Assembly: GCF_003007675.1 (NCBI RefSeq)
Contig: NZ_PXNP01000023.1
Location: 62,001-126,000, forward strand
DNA from: Marinobacter fuscus
GTDB taxonomy: Bacteria > Pseudomonadota > Gammaproteobacteria > Pseudomonadales > Oleiphilaceae
Direction: 5' to 3'
DNA: 64,000 bases
Made by a program: the position numbers and the translations under genes. The notes beneath the pieces were generated by a model. The model was not told the origin of the DNA. It worked only from the letters and a program-made list of their open reading frames with translations, and ran no database searches. This document shows positions 9,345-18,910 of the stretch, one piece after another (position 1 is the first letter of the stretch; each line of letters opens with the position of its first letter).

Positions 9345-10520
9345 ATGACTTTAACCATGGCTTTCAAGAATCTGTTCCAAACCGTGCTCCTGACATTCAC
9401 TCTGCTTGTGCTGGCTGCCCAGGCTTCCGCCCAGTCGGTGCTGATACCGGCGCCCCCGCAGATAGCGGGAAGCTCCTGGGTGCTGATGGATCCGCTCAGC
9501 GGCCGGGTAATCATGGAAAACAACAGCCACGAGCGCTTGCCCCCTGCAAGCCTGACAAAAATGATGACGGCTTACATTGTCGAGCGGGAGCTGGGCGAGG
9601 GCCGGATTTCCATGTCGGATATGGTTCCTATCAGCGTTAAAGCCTGGCGGACCGAAGGTTCCAGAACCTTTGTGCGCGAAGGCACCAGCGTACCGGTAGA
9701 GACATTGCTGAAAGGTGTGATCATCCAGTCAGGCAATGACGCGTCTGTGGCGCTGGCTGAGTTTATTGCGGGCAGTGAGGGGGCGTTTGTCGACATCATG
9801 AACCAGCAGGCATCGTTGCTGGGCATGGAAAATACCCATTTTGAGAATGCCACCGGCCTGCCGTCCGGGAACCATTACTCCACTGCTTACGATCTTGCCC
9901 TGCTGGCCCGGGCAATCATTCAGGATTATCCGGAAAATTACCCGCTGTACGCACAGAAACACTTTACCTACAACAACATTCGCCAACCCAACCGCAACAG
10001 CCTGTTGTGGCGGGATGACAGTGTGGACGGCCTGAAAACCGGGCATACCGAAGAAGCCGGCTATTGCCTGGTGGCTTCGGCCAAACGGGACGAAACCCGG
10101 CTGATTGCCTCGGTGATGGGTGCCAGCAGTTCCCAGGCGCGGGCCCAGGAAGTGCAGAAAATGCTGAACTACGGCTTCCGCTATTATGAAACCGAGCGGC
10201 TCTTCCGTGCCGGACAGGAGCTGGTAGCGTCCCGGGTATGGGGCGGCGAAGCCAACGAGGTGTCTGTGGGAATGCCCGATGATGTATACGTGACCATTCC
10301 CCGTGGTGCCCGGAATAAACTGGAATCGGTGGTAGACCTTGATTCTGTGATCAAGGCACCCATCAAGGTAGGAACCGAACTTGGCCGCGTGCGCGTTGTG
10401 ATGGAAGGGGAAACCCTGGTTGACCAACCCGTACTGGCCCTGACCGACGTTCCCGAGGGCGGTCTGTTCAAGCGCCTGTGGGATGCGGTTAAACTGTTCT
10501 TTGTTCAACTGTTCAATTAA
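9345..10520 (+). CDS. dacA: D-alanyl-D-alanine carboxypeptidase (PBP5/6 type)
   Basis: 391 residues with a signal peptide ending near AQASA. The three penicillin-binding motifs are S69-L-T-K72, S129-G-N131 and K231-T-G233. The enzyme trims the terminal D-Ala of periplasmic pentapeptides. The last residues (FKRLWDAVKLFFVQLFN) form the amphipathic helix that anchors PBP5-type enzymes to the inner membrane. The start is not certain: ATGs at 9345 and 9357 are both in frame and neither has a strong ribosome-binding site. ybeD and lipB follow. Confidence 0.96.
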   Translation: MTLTMAFKNLFQTVLLTFTLLVLAAQASAQSVLIPAPPQIAGSSWVLMDPLSGRVIMENNSHERLPPASLTKMMTAYIVERELGEGRISMSDMVPISVKAWRTEGSRTFVREGTSVPVETLLKGVIIQSGNDASVALAEFIAGSEGAFVDIMNQQASLLGMENTHFENATGLPSGNHYSTAYDLALLARAIIQDYPENYPLYAQKHFTYNNIRQPNRNSLLWRDDSVDGLKTGHTEEAGYCLVASAKRDETRLIASVMGASSSQARAQEVQKMLNYGFRYYETERLFRAGQELVASRVWGGEANEVSVGMPDDVYVTIPRGARNKLESVVDLDSVIKAPIKVGTELGRVRVVMEGETLVDQPVLALTDVPEGGLFKRLWDAVKLFFVQLFN

Positions 10521-10561
10521 GCCTCGGGCGCTATCCGCCTGGGCCGGGAGTAATGTGCGGC

Positions 10562-10831
10562 ATGACTGAGCCGAAAGCACCAAAAATCGAGTTTCCCTGC
10601 GATTACATGATCAAGGTAATCGGCAATGCCGCGCCCGACTTCACCGAGTTTGTGGTGTCTGTGGTTGAGGTGCATGCACCGGGCATTAAAGAATCGGATA
10701 TTTCGGTGAAAGACAGCAGTAAAGGGCGCTTCGCGTCTGTACAGCTGATCATCCGTGCCACCGGTGAGGATCAGTTGAAAGCGCTGTTTGAAGACCTTAA
10801 GGCCAGTGGTCGTGTACACATGGTGCTGTAA
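10562..10831 (+). CDS. ybeD: YbeD/DUF493 family protein
   Basis: 89 residues, the usual size for YbeD, a small ferredoxin-like-fold protein of uncertain function nearly always found between dacA and lipB. The conserved KIEFPCDYMIKVIGNAAPDF start and the C-terminal ALFEDLKASGRVHMVL are seen. The ATG at 10562 is preferred because GGGAG lies 11 bp upstream; another ATG at 10553 is too close to that site. Confidence 0.93.
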   Translation: MTEPKAPKIEFPCDYMIKVIGNAAPDFTEFVVSVVEVHAPGIKESDISVKDSSKGRFASVQLIIRATGEDQLKALFEDLKASGRVHMVL

Positions 10832-10855
10832 CTTCTTTTGCAGGGTGCTGTAACT

Positions 10856-11494
10856 ATGGCAGATCTGATTGTCCGGTCACTGGGCCAGCAGCCTTATCTG
10901 GAGGCCTGGGAGGCGATGAAAGCCTTCACCGCCAACCGTGATGAGGCAACGACTGACGAACTTTGGTGCCTGGAACATCCCCGGGTCTTCACTCAGGGGC
11001 AGGCAGGCAAGGCAGAGCACATTCTGTTACCCGGCGACATCCCGGTCATTCAGGTAGACCGTGGCGGACAGGTAACCTACCACGGCCCGGGCCAACTGGT
11101 GGTTTACCTGCTGATTGACCTCTCCCGCCACAAGCTGGGTGTGCGGGCCCTGGTGGATATCATTGAACAGGGCATCGTGCAGACACTGGCCGGTTACGGT
11201 ATTGAATCTGCGCCCCGGGCCGATGCACCGGGGGTTTACGTGAAGGGTGCAAAAATCGCGTCGCTGGGGCTGCGGGTGCGCCGGGGCTGCTCGTTTCACG
11301 GGCTGGCGCTGAACGTGAATATGGATATGGAGCCGTTTTCCCGTATCAACCCCTGTGGTTATGCCGGGATGTCCATGTGCCAGGTGCGGGACTACTATCC
11401 GCAGGCGTCGGTTTACGAGGTAGAGCGCCAGTTGGTGGATCATCTGGTCACTGGTCTGGGTCATCAGGCGGTGGATCAGCGCCAGGGCTGGTAA
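10856..11494 (+). CDS. lipB: Octanoyl-[ACP]:protein N-octanoyltransferase
   Basis: 212 residues from the ATG at 10856, which follows AGGGTG. LipB moves octanoate from acyl-carrier protein to the lipoyl domains of 2-oxoacid dehydrogenases and the glycine cleavage H protein. The signature [12 protein letters not shown] spans residues 69-80, the catalytic cysteine is C167 (INPCGYAGM) and the lysine is K133 ([11 protein letters not shown]). The partner lipA lies about 24 kb away on the other strand, so the two are not in one operon here. Confidence 0.96.
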   Translation: MADLIVRSLGQQPYLEAWEAMKAFTANRDEATTDELWCLEHPRVFTQGQAGKAEHILLPGDIPVIQVDRGGQVTYHGPGQLVVYLLIDLSRHKLGVRALVDIIEQGIVQTLAGYGIESAPRADAPGVYVKGAKIASLGLRVRRGCSFHGLALNVNMDMEPFSRINPCGYAGMSMCQVRDYYPQASVYEVERQLVDHLVTGLGHQAVDQRQGW

Positions 11495-11552
11495 GCCCGC
11501 GGGCTCAAGGCATTGGCTGCAGCGTCGGCTCCGGCAAGGCGGTGTGGTTAGA

Positions 11553-11578
11553 TTGTTCCCGGGTGCTATCCGTATAAT
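11553..11578 (+). promoter_or_regulatory. Possible promoter for the ABC1 kinase gene
   Basis: A perfect TATAAT lies at 11573-11578. The -35 is poor (TTGTTC at 11553 with a 14-bp spacer, or TTAGAT at 11548 with 19 bp). If used, transcription would start near 11585, downstream of the first in-frame ATG at 11581, which supports the later start at 11632. Confidence 0.45.
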
Positions 11579-11631
11579 AGATGAACGCACCCCGAAGGGG
11601 CAGGACATTCGCCGACAGATACAGGTCTTTC

Positions 11632-13026
11632 ATGTCTTCCAGCCGAACCGGAAAATCTGTTTCCCGCATCAAGACCGGCAGTTTTGAGCGCCGGTTGTCT
11701 CTCACCAAAGCCGGTCTGTTTGCCGGTACCCGTATGGCCTCACACATGGCCACTAACTGGTTGGGCAGTAAAGATTCCCGCGAGCAACGGCACAAAGCGA
11801 TGCTGTCCAGCCAGGCTCGTTTTCTGGTGGAAGAACTCGGGCGCCTGAAGGGCAGTGTGGTGAAAATTGGTCAGGTGATGGCGCTGTACGGCGAGCATTT
11901 CCTGCCGGAGGAAGTCACCGAAGCCCTGCACACCCTTGAAGACCAGACCACCTCCCTGGAATGGCCCGCCATAGAGCGTGTGCTCAAGGCTGAACTCGGC
12001 CCGGCCAGGCTTGCGGAACTGGAGGTTGACCCGAACCCCATAGGTGCGGCCTCACTGGGGCAGGTGCATCGGGCCGTGCGTAGGGCGGATGGCCTGGAGT
12101 TAGTGCTCAAGGTGCAGTACCCCGGTGTGGCCGATGCGGTGGACAGTGATCTTAACGCCGTTGCCCATTTGCTCAAGGTTGCACGGCTGGTGAGTTTCGG
12201 CCCCGAGTTCAACGACTGGCTGGAAGAAGTCCGGCAGATGATGCATCGAGAGGTGGATTACCGGCTGGAAGCGGCGACGACCGAGAAGTTTCGCCAGATG
12301 CTACGGGAAGACCCCCGGTTTATTGTGCCCAGGGTTCTGCCGGAATATTCCGGCGCACGGATTATTGCCTCCACCTACGAACATGGCCATTCGGTGGGTT
12401 CCGAGGCGGTCAGGGGGCTGCCGCTGGCCCGCCGCAGTGCTCTGGGTGAGGCCGCACTGGAACTCTTTTTCCGGGAACTGTTCGAATGGGGTGAGATCCA
12501 GACCGACCCCAACTTTGGTAATTACCGCATCCGTATTGCCGGAGAGCAGGGGGCGGATCCCGGGCTGGATCGCATTGTCTTGCTCGATTTCGGTGCGGTA
12601 CAGCGTTATTCCGATGAGTTTCTTGCCCCGGTTATCCAGATGATCCAGGCTTCCTATGAGGGCAATCTGGAGCAGGTAATCGATGGTGGTGTGAAGCTTC
12701 GCTTCATGAGCCGCGACTGGCCTGACGAGGTGCTCGACAAGTTTGGCCGTGTCTGTATGTCGGTGCTAGAGCCACTGGCGGCAGATCGCAGCCAGTGGCC
12801 CGACGAGGCCGTGAACAGCCAGGGTGAATATCGCTGGAAGCAGAGCGACTTGCCATCCCGGGTTGCCCGGCAGGCGGCGCGCTCTGCCATTAGCCGGTAC
12901 TTTCGGGTACCTCCAAAAGAGTTTGTGTTTCTGAACCGCAAGCTGATCGGCGTGTATACATTCGTTGCGGTGTTGCATGCCGAGTTCAATGGTGAGCCGT
13001 TGTTGCGCAAATATCTGTACAGCTGA
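11632..13026 (+). CDS. ABC1/AarF (UbiB-like) atypical kinase
   Basis: 464 residues from the ATG at 11632. Start chosen because AGG lies upstream at normal distance and a TATAAT element at 11573-11578 would put the transcript start after the alternative ATG at 11581. The protein has the ABC1 KxGQ motif (GSVVKIGQVMALYGEHFLPEE), the alanine-rich nucleotide loop AASLGQVHRA, an ion-pair lysine in LVLKVQYPGV, and the metal-binding DFGAV. UbiB-family proteins act in ubiquinone synthesis or lipid export; this one is shorter than UbiB and sits apart from ubiE/ubiJ, so its exact role is open. Confidence 0.85.
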   Translation: MSSSRTGKSVSRIKTGSFERRLSLTKAGLFAGTRMASHMATNWLGSKDSREQRHKAMLSSQARFLVEELGRLKGSVVKIGQVMALYGEHFLPEEVTEALHTLEDQTTSLEWPAIERVLKAELGPARLAELEVDPNPIGAASLGQVHRAVRRADGLELVLKVQYPGVADAVDSDLNAVAHLLKVARLVSFGPEFNDWLEEVRQMMHREVDYRLEAATTEKFRQMLREDPRFIVPRVLPEYSGARIIASTYEHGHSVGSEAVRGLPLARRSALGEAALELFFRELFEWGEIQTDPNFGNYRIRIAGEQGADPGLDRIVLLDFGAVQRYSDEFLAPVIQMIQASYEGNLEQVIDGGVKLRFMSRDWPDEVLDKFGRVCMSVLEPLAADRSQWPDEAVNSQGEYRWKQSDLPSRVARQAARSAISRYFRVPPKEFVFLNRKLIGVYTFVAVLHAEFNGEPLLRKYLYS

Positions 13027-13038
13027 GCCTGAGCCGGA

Positions 13039-13464
13039 TCAGCCCCCTGCTGCCAGCACTACCCAGACCACAAAGGCATAGCGCAAGCCCTTTCCTATGC
13101 CCACCAGAACGATAAAGTTGAGCCAGGGCACACGCATTACCCCGCCCACCAGTGTGAGTGCATCGCCGCCCAGTGGCAGCCAGCCCAGCAATAACGACCA
13201 CTGTCCGTACCGGTTAAACCGGTTTCTGGCCTTGTGCAGCTGTAATTCCGAGATCGGAAACCAGCGTTTGTGCTTAAAGCGATCCACCTGCCGGCCGATA
13301 ACCCCGTTAACGACAGACCCGAGAGTATTGCCAAGGGTGGCCCAGAACCACAGCCAGAACAATGGATAACTCTGCGTAACCAGAGTGCCCAGCAGTATTT
13401 CAGAATAGGCGGGCAGCAGGGTTGCGGCGGCAAAGGAGGTCAGAAACAGTGTCAGGTACGCCAA
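13039..13464 (-). CDS. YqaA family membrane protein
   Basis: 141 residues with about four hydrophobic segments. Residues such as FAAATLLPAYSEILLG near the N-terminus, the ATLGNTLGSVVNGVIGR stretch and LLGWLPLGGDALTLVGGVMRV are characteristic of the YqaA branch of the VTT/DedA superfamily. Function is not established; relatives are linked to membrane lipid handling. It is convergent with the kinase gene, with only 12 bp between stops, and diverges from the chemoreceptor. Confidence 0.85.
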   Translation of the reverse strand: MAYLTLFLTSFAAATLLPAYSEILLGTLVTQSYPLFWLWFWATLGNTLGSVVNGVIGRQVDRFKHKRWFPISELQLHKARNRFNRYGQWSLLLGWLPLGGDALTLVGGVMRVPWLNFIVLVGIGKGLRYAFVVWVVLAAGG

Positions 13465-13522
13465 GGATGCCTCGCGATTAAGCTATGATAGTTAAGCCTC
13501 ACAGAAAAAGGTCCCGAAGTAT

Positions 13523-15649
13523 ATGAAACATCTCTCGCTCAGATTCAAGTTGTATGCCCTGGTTGTAACACTGCTGTTAGTCATGGGCGGGAGCATGATC
13601 GTTACGGCAACCCTGTCTCTGGATGCCATGGAAACCACCCTGGCCGAGGACGCCCGGGCCACGGTTCGGACTGTGGTCGTCGATCAACTGGACGCCGTCT
13701 CCGGCCAGTACGGCGAGATGGTCGCCAGCTTTTTCGCAACCGCATACCAGACACCGGATTTGGTGCGGAGCATCATCGACCGCAACATTCAGGCCGACAG
13801 TTCTGGCCGCATGAGCCGCAGAGACCTGCAGGAGACCGTAGGCAGGGTTTTCGAAAGCCGGTCGCAACTGGATTCACTTTATGCCCAGTTCGAGCCCAAT
13901 GCCTACGATGGTCAGGATATTTATTTTACCGGCGGCGTCGAAGAACACAGCAGTGACGAGGGCACCCTGGATATTGCCTATTACCGCGAGCCCGGCGGCA
14001 GTATTGCCTTCAGCCGCACCGAAGACCCGTCAGAAAAATATCTGGACACCCGAAACGAATTCGGAACCCGGGCTGCGGAATGGTATCTCTGCCCCCGGGA
14101 CAATCTGCGGCCATGCCTGATCGAACCCTATCGTGAAGAAGTGGAAGACGGCTACTACGCGCTGATGACCAGCATGGTGGTTCCGATTCTGAAAGAGGGC
14201 CGGTTTGCAGGTGTGGTCGGTGCAGACGTGAACCTGTCGACGCTACAGCCCACCATCGAGCAAGTAAGCCGCGATCTTTACAACGGCCAGGCCAAGGTTA
14301 CCCTGCTTAGCGAAAAGGGCCTGATTGTGGCGAGCAGCCATTATCAGGAACAGCTAGGGCGCCCGCTGCAGGAAGCCCTGCCTGAGTTGGCGAGTGATCT
14401 GCAGGAATTGCACAAGGCCGACGCGCAGTTCGAGAACGATGAGATACTGGCGGTATCCTATCCCATCTCGATTGAACTGCCCGGCCGCACCTGGGCGTTG
14501 ATTATTGAATTGCCCCGGGACATCGCTTTGGCCAGCGTGACCGAAATCACCAACCTGTTGGCGACAGAAATAGACGCAACGGCGGATCGCCAGTTGATGG
14601 TGGGGATTGTGGTGGTGTTGCTGGCCATTGGTGTGTTGATTCTCCTGGTGCGCTCGGTGACCCGGCCACTGGACGAGATTCGCGACCGGATGCGCAACCT
14701 GGCCAGCGCCGAAGGGGATCTTACCCGGGAGCTGGACATTGACACCCACGCCGAACTGATTGACCTGGCGGGCGGTTTCAACGCATTTCTGGCGCGCTTG
14801 CGCGAGATGATCAACGACCTCAAAGGCGTAAACGCACAGGTGCGCACCCAGGCGGCCGACGTGGGTACCATTGCCCGAGACACCGACGAGCAGACCAGCC
14901 GACAGCACCAGGATATCGACAGTGTGGTCACCGCCATGAACGAGATGTCCGCTGCGGCCGGAGAAGTGGCGGGCTTCGCCGGTGAAGCGGCAGACAACGC
15001 CCGGGCCGCCCGGGATGGCATCAATTTCACCCAGGACACTCTGGGTACAGCGACCCGCGGGGTGGATGCGCTGGCCTCGGATATGGATCAAGCCAGTTCC
15101 GCCATCGCCCAGGTGGCCCAACGCAGCGAAGAAATTAACCGGATACTGGACGTGATTCGGGGCATTGCCGAACAGACCAATCTGCTGGCTTTGAACGCTG
15201 CCATTGAGGCCGCCCGGGCGGGTGAGCAGGGCCGGGGCTTTGCGGTGGTGGCCGACGAAGTACGAACCCTTGCCTCCCGCACCCGGGAATCCACCGATGA
15301 CATCAGCGACATGATCGAGCGCCTGAAAGAAGACGTGGATGGCGCCGTGGGTGTGATCGGCACCGGCGTTGAACGGGCCACCAGCGCGGTGGATGGCACT
15401 CGGGAAGCAGGCCATTCACTGGCCACGGTTGTGGAGCGCATCGGCACCATCGTTGAGCATGTCACCCAGGTGGCCACGGCCGCCGAAGAACAAAGTTCGG
15501 TGAGCGAAGAAATCAACCGCAACCTGACCCAGATCGGCGATGCCGCCAACGATCTGATGGCCCTGGCACAGCGGGTTCGTCAAAGTGGAGACGCGCTTGA
15601 TGACCAGGTGCAGGTACTGGATACCGAACTGGGCCGTTTGAAGACCTGA
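13523..15649 (+). CDS. Methyl-accepting chemotaxis protein with periplasmic Cache-type sensor
   Basis: 708 residues. Membrane segments lie near residues 12-34 and 350-375; the roughly 310-residue periplasmic part between them resembles a double Cache domain (GFVVGADVNLSTL-like strand and ALIIELP end). A HAMP domain follows (VTRPLDEIRDRMRNLA), then a long coiled-coil signalling domain with the hairpin tip EQTNLLALNAAIEAARAGEQ. No C-terminal CheR pentapeptide is seen. The ligand cannot be inferred. It is monocistronic, divergent from yqaA. Confidence 0.93.
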   Translation: MKHLSLRFKLYALVVTLLLVMGGSMIVTATLSLDAMETTLAEDARATVRTVVVDQLDAVSGQYGEMVASFFATAYQTPDLVRSIIDRNIQADSSGRMSRRDLQETVGRVFESRSQLDSLYAQFEPNAYDGQDIYFTGGVEEHSSDEGTLDIAYYREPGGSIAFSRTEDPSEKYLDTRNEFGTRAAEWYLCPRDNLRPCLIEPYREEVEDGYYALMTSMVVPILKEGRFAGVVGADVNLSTLQPTIEQVSRDLYNGQAKVTLLSEKGLIVASSHYQEQLGRPLQEALPELASDLQELHKADAQFENDEILAVSYPISIELPGRTWALIIELPRDIALASVTEITNLLATEIDATADRQLMVGIVVVLLAIGVLILLVRSVTRPLDEIRDRMRNLASAEGDLTRELDIDTHAELIDLAGGFNAFLARLREMINDLKGVNAQVRTQAADVGTIARDTDEQTSRQHQDIDSVVTAMNEMSAAAGEVAGFAGEAADNARAARDGINFTQDTLGTATRGVDALASDMDQASSAIAQVAQRSEEINRILDVIRGIAEQTNLLALNAAIEAARAGEQGRGFAVVADEVRTLASRTRESTDDISDMIERLKEDVDGAVGVIGTGVERATSAVDGTREAGHSLATVVERIGTIVEHVTQVATAAEEQSSVSEEINRNLTQIGDAANDLMALAQRVRQSGDALDDQVQVLDTELGRLKT

Positions 15650-15782
15650 GCCCCCTGTCCGTAGGAGTGGCTACTATCGCCGTCATCGCCAGGATCAATT
15701 TCCATTCCTGCCGCTGGCTGGCATCATAGTGGCATTCTTATTTGCCGGGGTTGCCCCGGCCTGATACTCCGGAGGTTTTATT

Positions 15783-16037
15783 ATGGAACAGGTCACTATT
15801 TACGGCCGTTCAAGCTGTGGCTTCTGTGTTGCCGCCCGAAATTTATGTGAAACCCGTAACTTTCCCTATGTGTGGGTCGACATGATCGAAAAGAACATGA
15901 GCAAGCAGGACATTGCTGATCGCATCGGGCATCCCGTACACACGGTGCCGCAGATTCTTGTTGGCGATGAGTATGTTGGCGGCTTCGATGAGTTCTCCGC
16001 TTACGTGCGCCGCCGTGAGGCAGCCACTGCAAGCTGA
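15783..16037 (+). CDS. Glutaredoxin
   Basis: 84 residues with a thioredoxin fold. The active-site motif is CGFC (residues 12-15), a dithiol type, followed by the cis-proline TVPQ and the glutathione-contact GGFDEF. It reduces protein or glutathione mixed disulfides using glutathione. CGFC differs from the more common CPYC, and the size fits a GrxC/GrxA-like protein. A strong GGAGG at 15771-15775 precedes the ATG. A bidirectional terminator separates it from the convergent pfp. Confidence 0.9.
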   Translation: MEQVTIYGRSSCGFCVAARNLCETRNFPYVWVDMIEKNMSKQDIADRIGHPVHTVPQILVGDEYVGGFDEFSAYVRRREAATAS

Positions 16038-16057
16038 TCAACTTGCCCATCAGAAGC

Positions 16058-16090
16058 AAAAAAGCCCGGCCATTCAGCCGGGCTTTTTCG
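16058..16090. terminator. Bidirectional rho-independent terminator between glutaredoxin and pfp
   Basis: A-tract, stem GCCCGGC (16064-16070), six-base loop, complementary GCCGGGC (16077-16083), then a T-tract. The A and T tracts extend the stem and give a U-run in either direction, suiting two convergent genes. Confidence 0.9.
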
Positions 16091-16107
16091 TTTTTACGAG
16101 GCCTGGG

Positions 16108-17370
16108 TCAGAGCTCGAACTCTGTCCGCAGCTTTTTCTCCACCAGCTGGTTTTTCAGCTTGGCGACCTTTGGCAGGCCATTCTCGAACGGAGGGAAGTT
16201 TTCTCCGGCGATCAGCGGTTGCAGGTAAGCGCGGCAATCCTCGGTAATGCCAAAACCATCGTCCCGGATGTAATGGATGGGCATTTTCTTTTCCTGATTG
16301 GCCACTTCGCTCAGGTTGGCTTCACCAATCGACCAGCGGTAAGGTGCGGCCTGTTCCCGCACGATGGTGGGCATCAGCGCCTGCTTGCCCGCCAGGGCCA
16401 TTTCAACGGCAGCCTCACCCACGGCGTAGGCCTGCTCCACGTCGGTGGCCGAGGCAATGTGCCGCGCCGCCCGCTGCAGATAGTCTGCCACCGCCCAGTG
16501 GTATTTATGGCCCAGCGCCTGGCGCACCATGTTGGCCAGTGCCGGGGCAACGCCACCCAGCTGGGTGTGGCCAAAGGCGTCTTTGGCGCCTGCGTCTGCC
16601 ACAAATCGGCCGTCTTCGTACTGGGCGCCTTCAGAGGCCACCACCACGCAGTAACCGTATTCCTTCACGCAGTGGTCTACGCGCTCCAGGAACTTCTCCC
16701 GGTTGAAGGGTACCTCCGGGAACAGGATGATGTGCGGCGGTTCGCCGTCGCCTTCGCCGGCAAGGCCACCGGCAGCAGCAATCCAGCCGGCATGACGGCC
16801 CATCACTTCCAGAATGAACACCTTGGTGGAGGTTTCGCACATGGACTTGATGTCCAGGCTGGCTTCCAGGGTGGAAGTGGCAATGTACTTGGCCACAGAG
16901 CCAAAGCCCGGGCAGCAGTCGGTGAACGGCAGGTCGTTATCCACGGTCTTGGGCACACCGATGCAGGTAATCGGGTAACCCATCTTCTCGCCCAGTTGAG
17001 ACACTTTATAGGCGGTGTCCTGGGAATCGCCACCGCCATTGTAGAAGAAGTAACCGATATCGTGGGCGCGGAAGACTTCAATCAGGCGCTCGTATTCGCG
17101 CTGGTTTTCCGACAGGTTTTTCAGCTTGTACCGACAGGACCCGAACGCGCCACCCGGGGTGTGGATCAATGCCTGAATAGCCTCGTCAGATTCCAGGCTG
17201 GTGTCGATCAGTTCTTCTTTCAAAGCACCGATGATTCCGTTGCGCCCGGCATACACTTTGCCGATCTTGTCTGAATGCTTGCGGGCGGTCTGAATCACGC
17301 CGCAGGCGCTGGCATTGATAACGGCGGTAACACCACCGGATTGAGCATAAAACGCGTTCTTGATAGCCAT
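16108..17370 (-). CDS. pfp: 6-phosphofructokinase, PPi-dependent type
   Basis: 420 residues. The PFK active site is clear: GGGDSQ at residues 112-117, PKTVDNDL at 140-147 and MGRHAGW at 190-196. The lysine in PKT (instead of PGT) marks pyrophosphate-dependent enzymes, which interconvert fructose 6-phosphate and fructose 1,6-bisphosphate reversibly. The first position in the phosphoryl-donor motif is atypical (GGGDS rather than GGDDS), so the donor should be tested. It faces glutaredoxin across a shared terminator and diverges from mpl. Confidence 0.88.
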   Translation of the reverse strand: MAIKNAFYAQSGGVTAVINASACGVIQTARKHSDKIGKVYAGRNGIIGALKEELIDTSLESDEAIQALIHTPGGAFGSCRYKLKNLSENQREYERLIEVFRAHDIGYFFYNGGGDSQDTAYKVSQLGEKMGYPITCIGVPKTVDNDLPFTDCCPGFGSVAKYIATSTLEASLDIKSMCETSTKVFILEVMGRHAGWIAAAGGLAGEGDGEPPHIILFPEVPFNREKFLERVDHCVKEYGYCVVVASEGAQYEDGRFVADAGAKDAFGHTQLGGVAPALANMVRQALGHKYHWAVADYLQRAARHIASATDVEQAYAVGEAAVEMALAGKQALMPTIVREQAAPYRWSIGEANLSEVANQEKKMPIHYIRDDGFGITEDCRAYLQPLIAGENFPPFENGLPKVAKLKNQLVEKKLRTEFEL

Positions 17371-17515
17371 CTCGGGCTGAGGCCTCCTGCTGGTTCAACA
17401 ATGGCGCAGATCATACGCCAAACACGGCGGTTTTTCATGAGCACTTACCGGCCCCTTGACCACGCAGAAAGTATGGTAGAGGCTTGGCAGGTTTCAAACC
17501 GGAGGCAATACCTTA

Positions 17516-18910
17516 ATGCACATACATATTCTGGGTATCTGTGGCACCTTTATGGGCAGCCTGGCTGTCATCGCCAGGGAACTTGGCCATACCGTGACCG
17601 GCTCGGATCAGGGTGTTTACCCGCCCATGAGTACCCAGTTGCAGGCCCAGGGCATTACCCTGATGGAAGGCTATCGCGTGAAAAATCTGGAGCCGCAGCC
17701 CGATCTGGTGTTGATTGGCAACGCCATGTCTCGCGGTAACCCTGAAGTGGAAGCCGTGCTGAACCGGCGCATGGACTATATGTCCGGGCCGGAGTGGCTG
17801 GCGCGGGAGGTATTGCGCCACCGCTGGGTAATGGCCGTTGCGGGCACCCATGGTAAAACCACCACTACCGCCATGCTGCTGTGGATTCTGGATCAGGCCG
17901 GGTTTGATGCGGGGTATCTGGTGGGCGGTGTGCCGCAGGATTTTCCGGTGTCGGCGCGGCTGGGCAGCAGCGACTTTTTTGTGATCGAGGCCGATGAGTA
18001 CGACAGCGCCTTTTTCGACAAGCGTTCCAAGTTTATTCACTACCGCCCCAACACTCTGATTCTGAATAACCTGGAATACGACCACGCGGATATTTTCGAC
18101 AGTGTTGAAGCCATTGAACGCCAGTTTCATCACGTGGTGCGAACGGTACCCTCCCAGGGGCTGATCATCCGCCCGGCGGTTGACAGGCATCTGGATAGTG
18201 CCCTGGCGATGGGTTGCTGGAGCCCGGTTCAGGATACTGCGATTGGCAGTGAAGCAACGGCTACGGTGGACTGGCGCGCCGAGTTGCTGGCAGAGGACGG
18301 CAGTCGCTTCATGGTGATCCATCATGAACAGCCGGTTGCCATGCTGAAGTGGAACCTGAGCGGCTTGCACAATGTGCGCAATGCACTCTCTGCTATTGCC
18401 GCCGCCCGCCACGTTGGAGTTACGCCGGATCATGCGGTGGCTGCCCTGTGTCGGTTCTCCGGGGTAAAGCGCCGAATGGAACTGGTGGGCGATATTGACG
18501 GGGTGCGCGTATATGACGACTTCGCCCACCATCCGACCGCCATTGCCTCAACCCTTGAAGGCTTGCGCAACCAGGTGGGCGACGAACCCATTGTGGCCAT
18601 TATTGAACCCCGCTCCAATACCATGAAGCAGGGCGTGCACAAGCAGACTCTGATCCCCAGTGCAGCACTGGCCGACCGGGTGCTGTGGGGCAATCTCAGC
18701 GATATGGGCTGGTTGCCGGAGCTGGTCGATGGCTGGCGTGCGGAACACGGCAATCTGGATCATCATCAGGTGTTGTGTTCGGTGGAGGATCTTGTTGAAA
18801 ACGCGCTGGCGGAGTTGCCCGAGACTTGCCACATTGTGATCATGAGCAATGGCGGGTTTGGCGGTATTCACAGCAAACTGGTTACCGAACTGGAGAAACG
18901 CCGTGGCTGA
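17516..18910 (+). CDS. mpl: UDP-MurNAc:L-Ala-gamma-D-Glu-meso-DAP ligase
   Basis: 464 residues. Mpl re-attaches the recovered murein tripeptide to UDP-MurNAc in peptidoglycan recycling. The N-terminus [20 protein letters not shown] is typical for Mpl, the ATP-binding P-loop is [12 protein letters not shown], and [19 protein letters not shown] and [20 protein letters not shown] mark the Mur ligase central and C-terminal domains. The last eight bases overlap the GTG start of ubiX. Confidence 0.96.
   Translation: MHIHILGICGTFMGSLAVIARELGHTVTGSDQGVYPPMSTQLQAQGITLMEGYRVKNLEPQPDLVLIGNAMSRGNPEVEAVLNRRMDYMSGPEWLAREVLRHRWVMAVAGTHGKTTTTAMLLWILDQAGFDAGYLVGGVPQDFPVSARLGSSDFFVIEADEYDSAFFDKRSKFIHYRPNTLILNNLEYDHADIFDSVEAIERQFHHVVRTVPSQGLIIRPAVDRHLDSALAMGCWSPVQDTAIGSEATATVDWRAELLAEDGSRFMVIHHEQPVAMLKWNLSGLHNVRNALSAIAAARHVGVTPDHAVAALCRFSGVKRRMELVGDIDGVRVYDDFAHHPTAIASTLEGLRNQVGDEPIVAIIEPRSNTMKQGVHKQTLIPSAALADRVLWGNLSDMGWLPELVDGWRAEHGNLDHHQVLCSVEDLVENALAELPETCHIVIMSNGGFGGIHSKLVTELEKRRG

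Noticed and set aside
15913..17274. 453-residue open frame on the forward strand
   Set aside because: It lies antisense to the well-supported pfp gene, has no family motifs and reads as a mirror of that gene's codon bias.
17456..17482. Promoter TTGACC with TATGGT or TAGAGG before mpl
   Set aside because: Spacers of 10 or 15 bp are too short for a convincing sigma-70 promoter.
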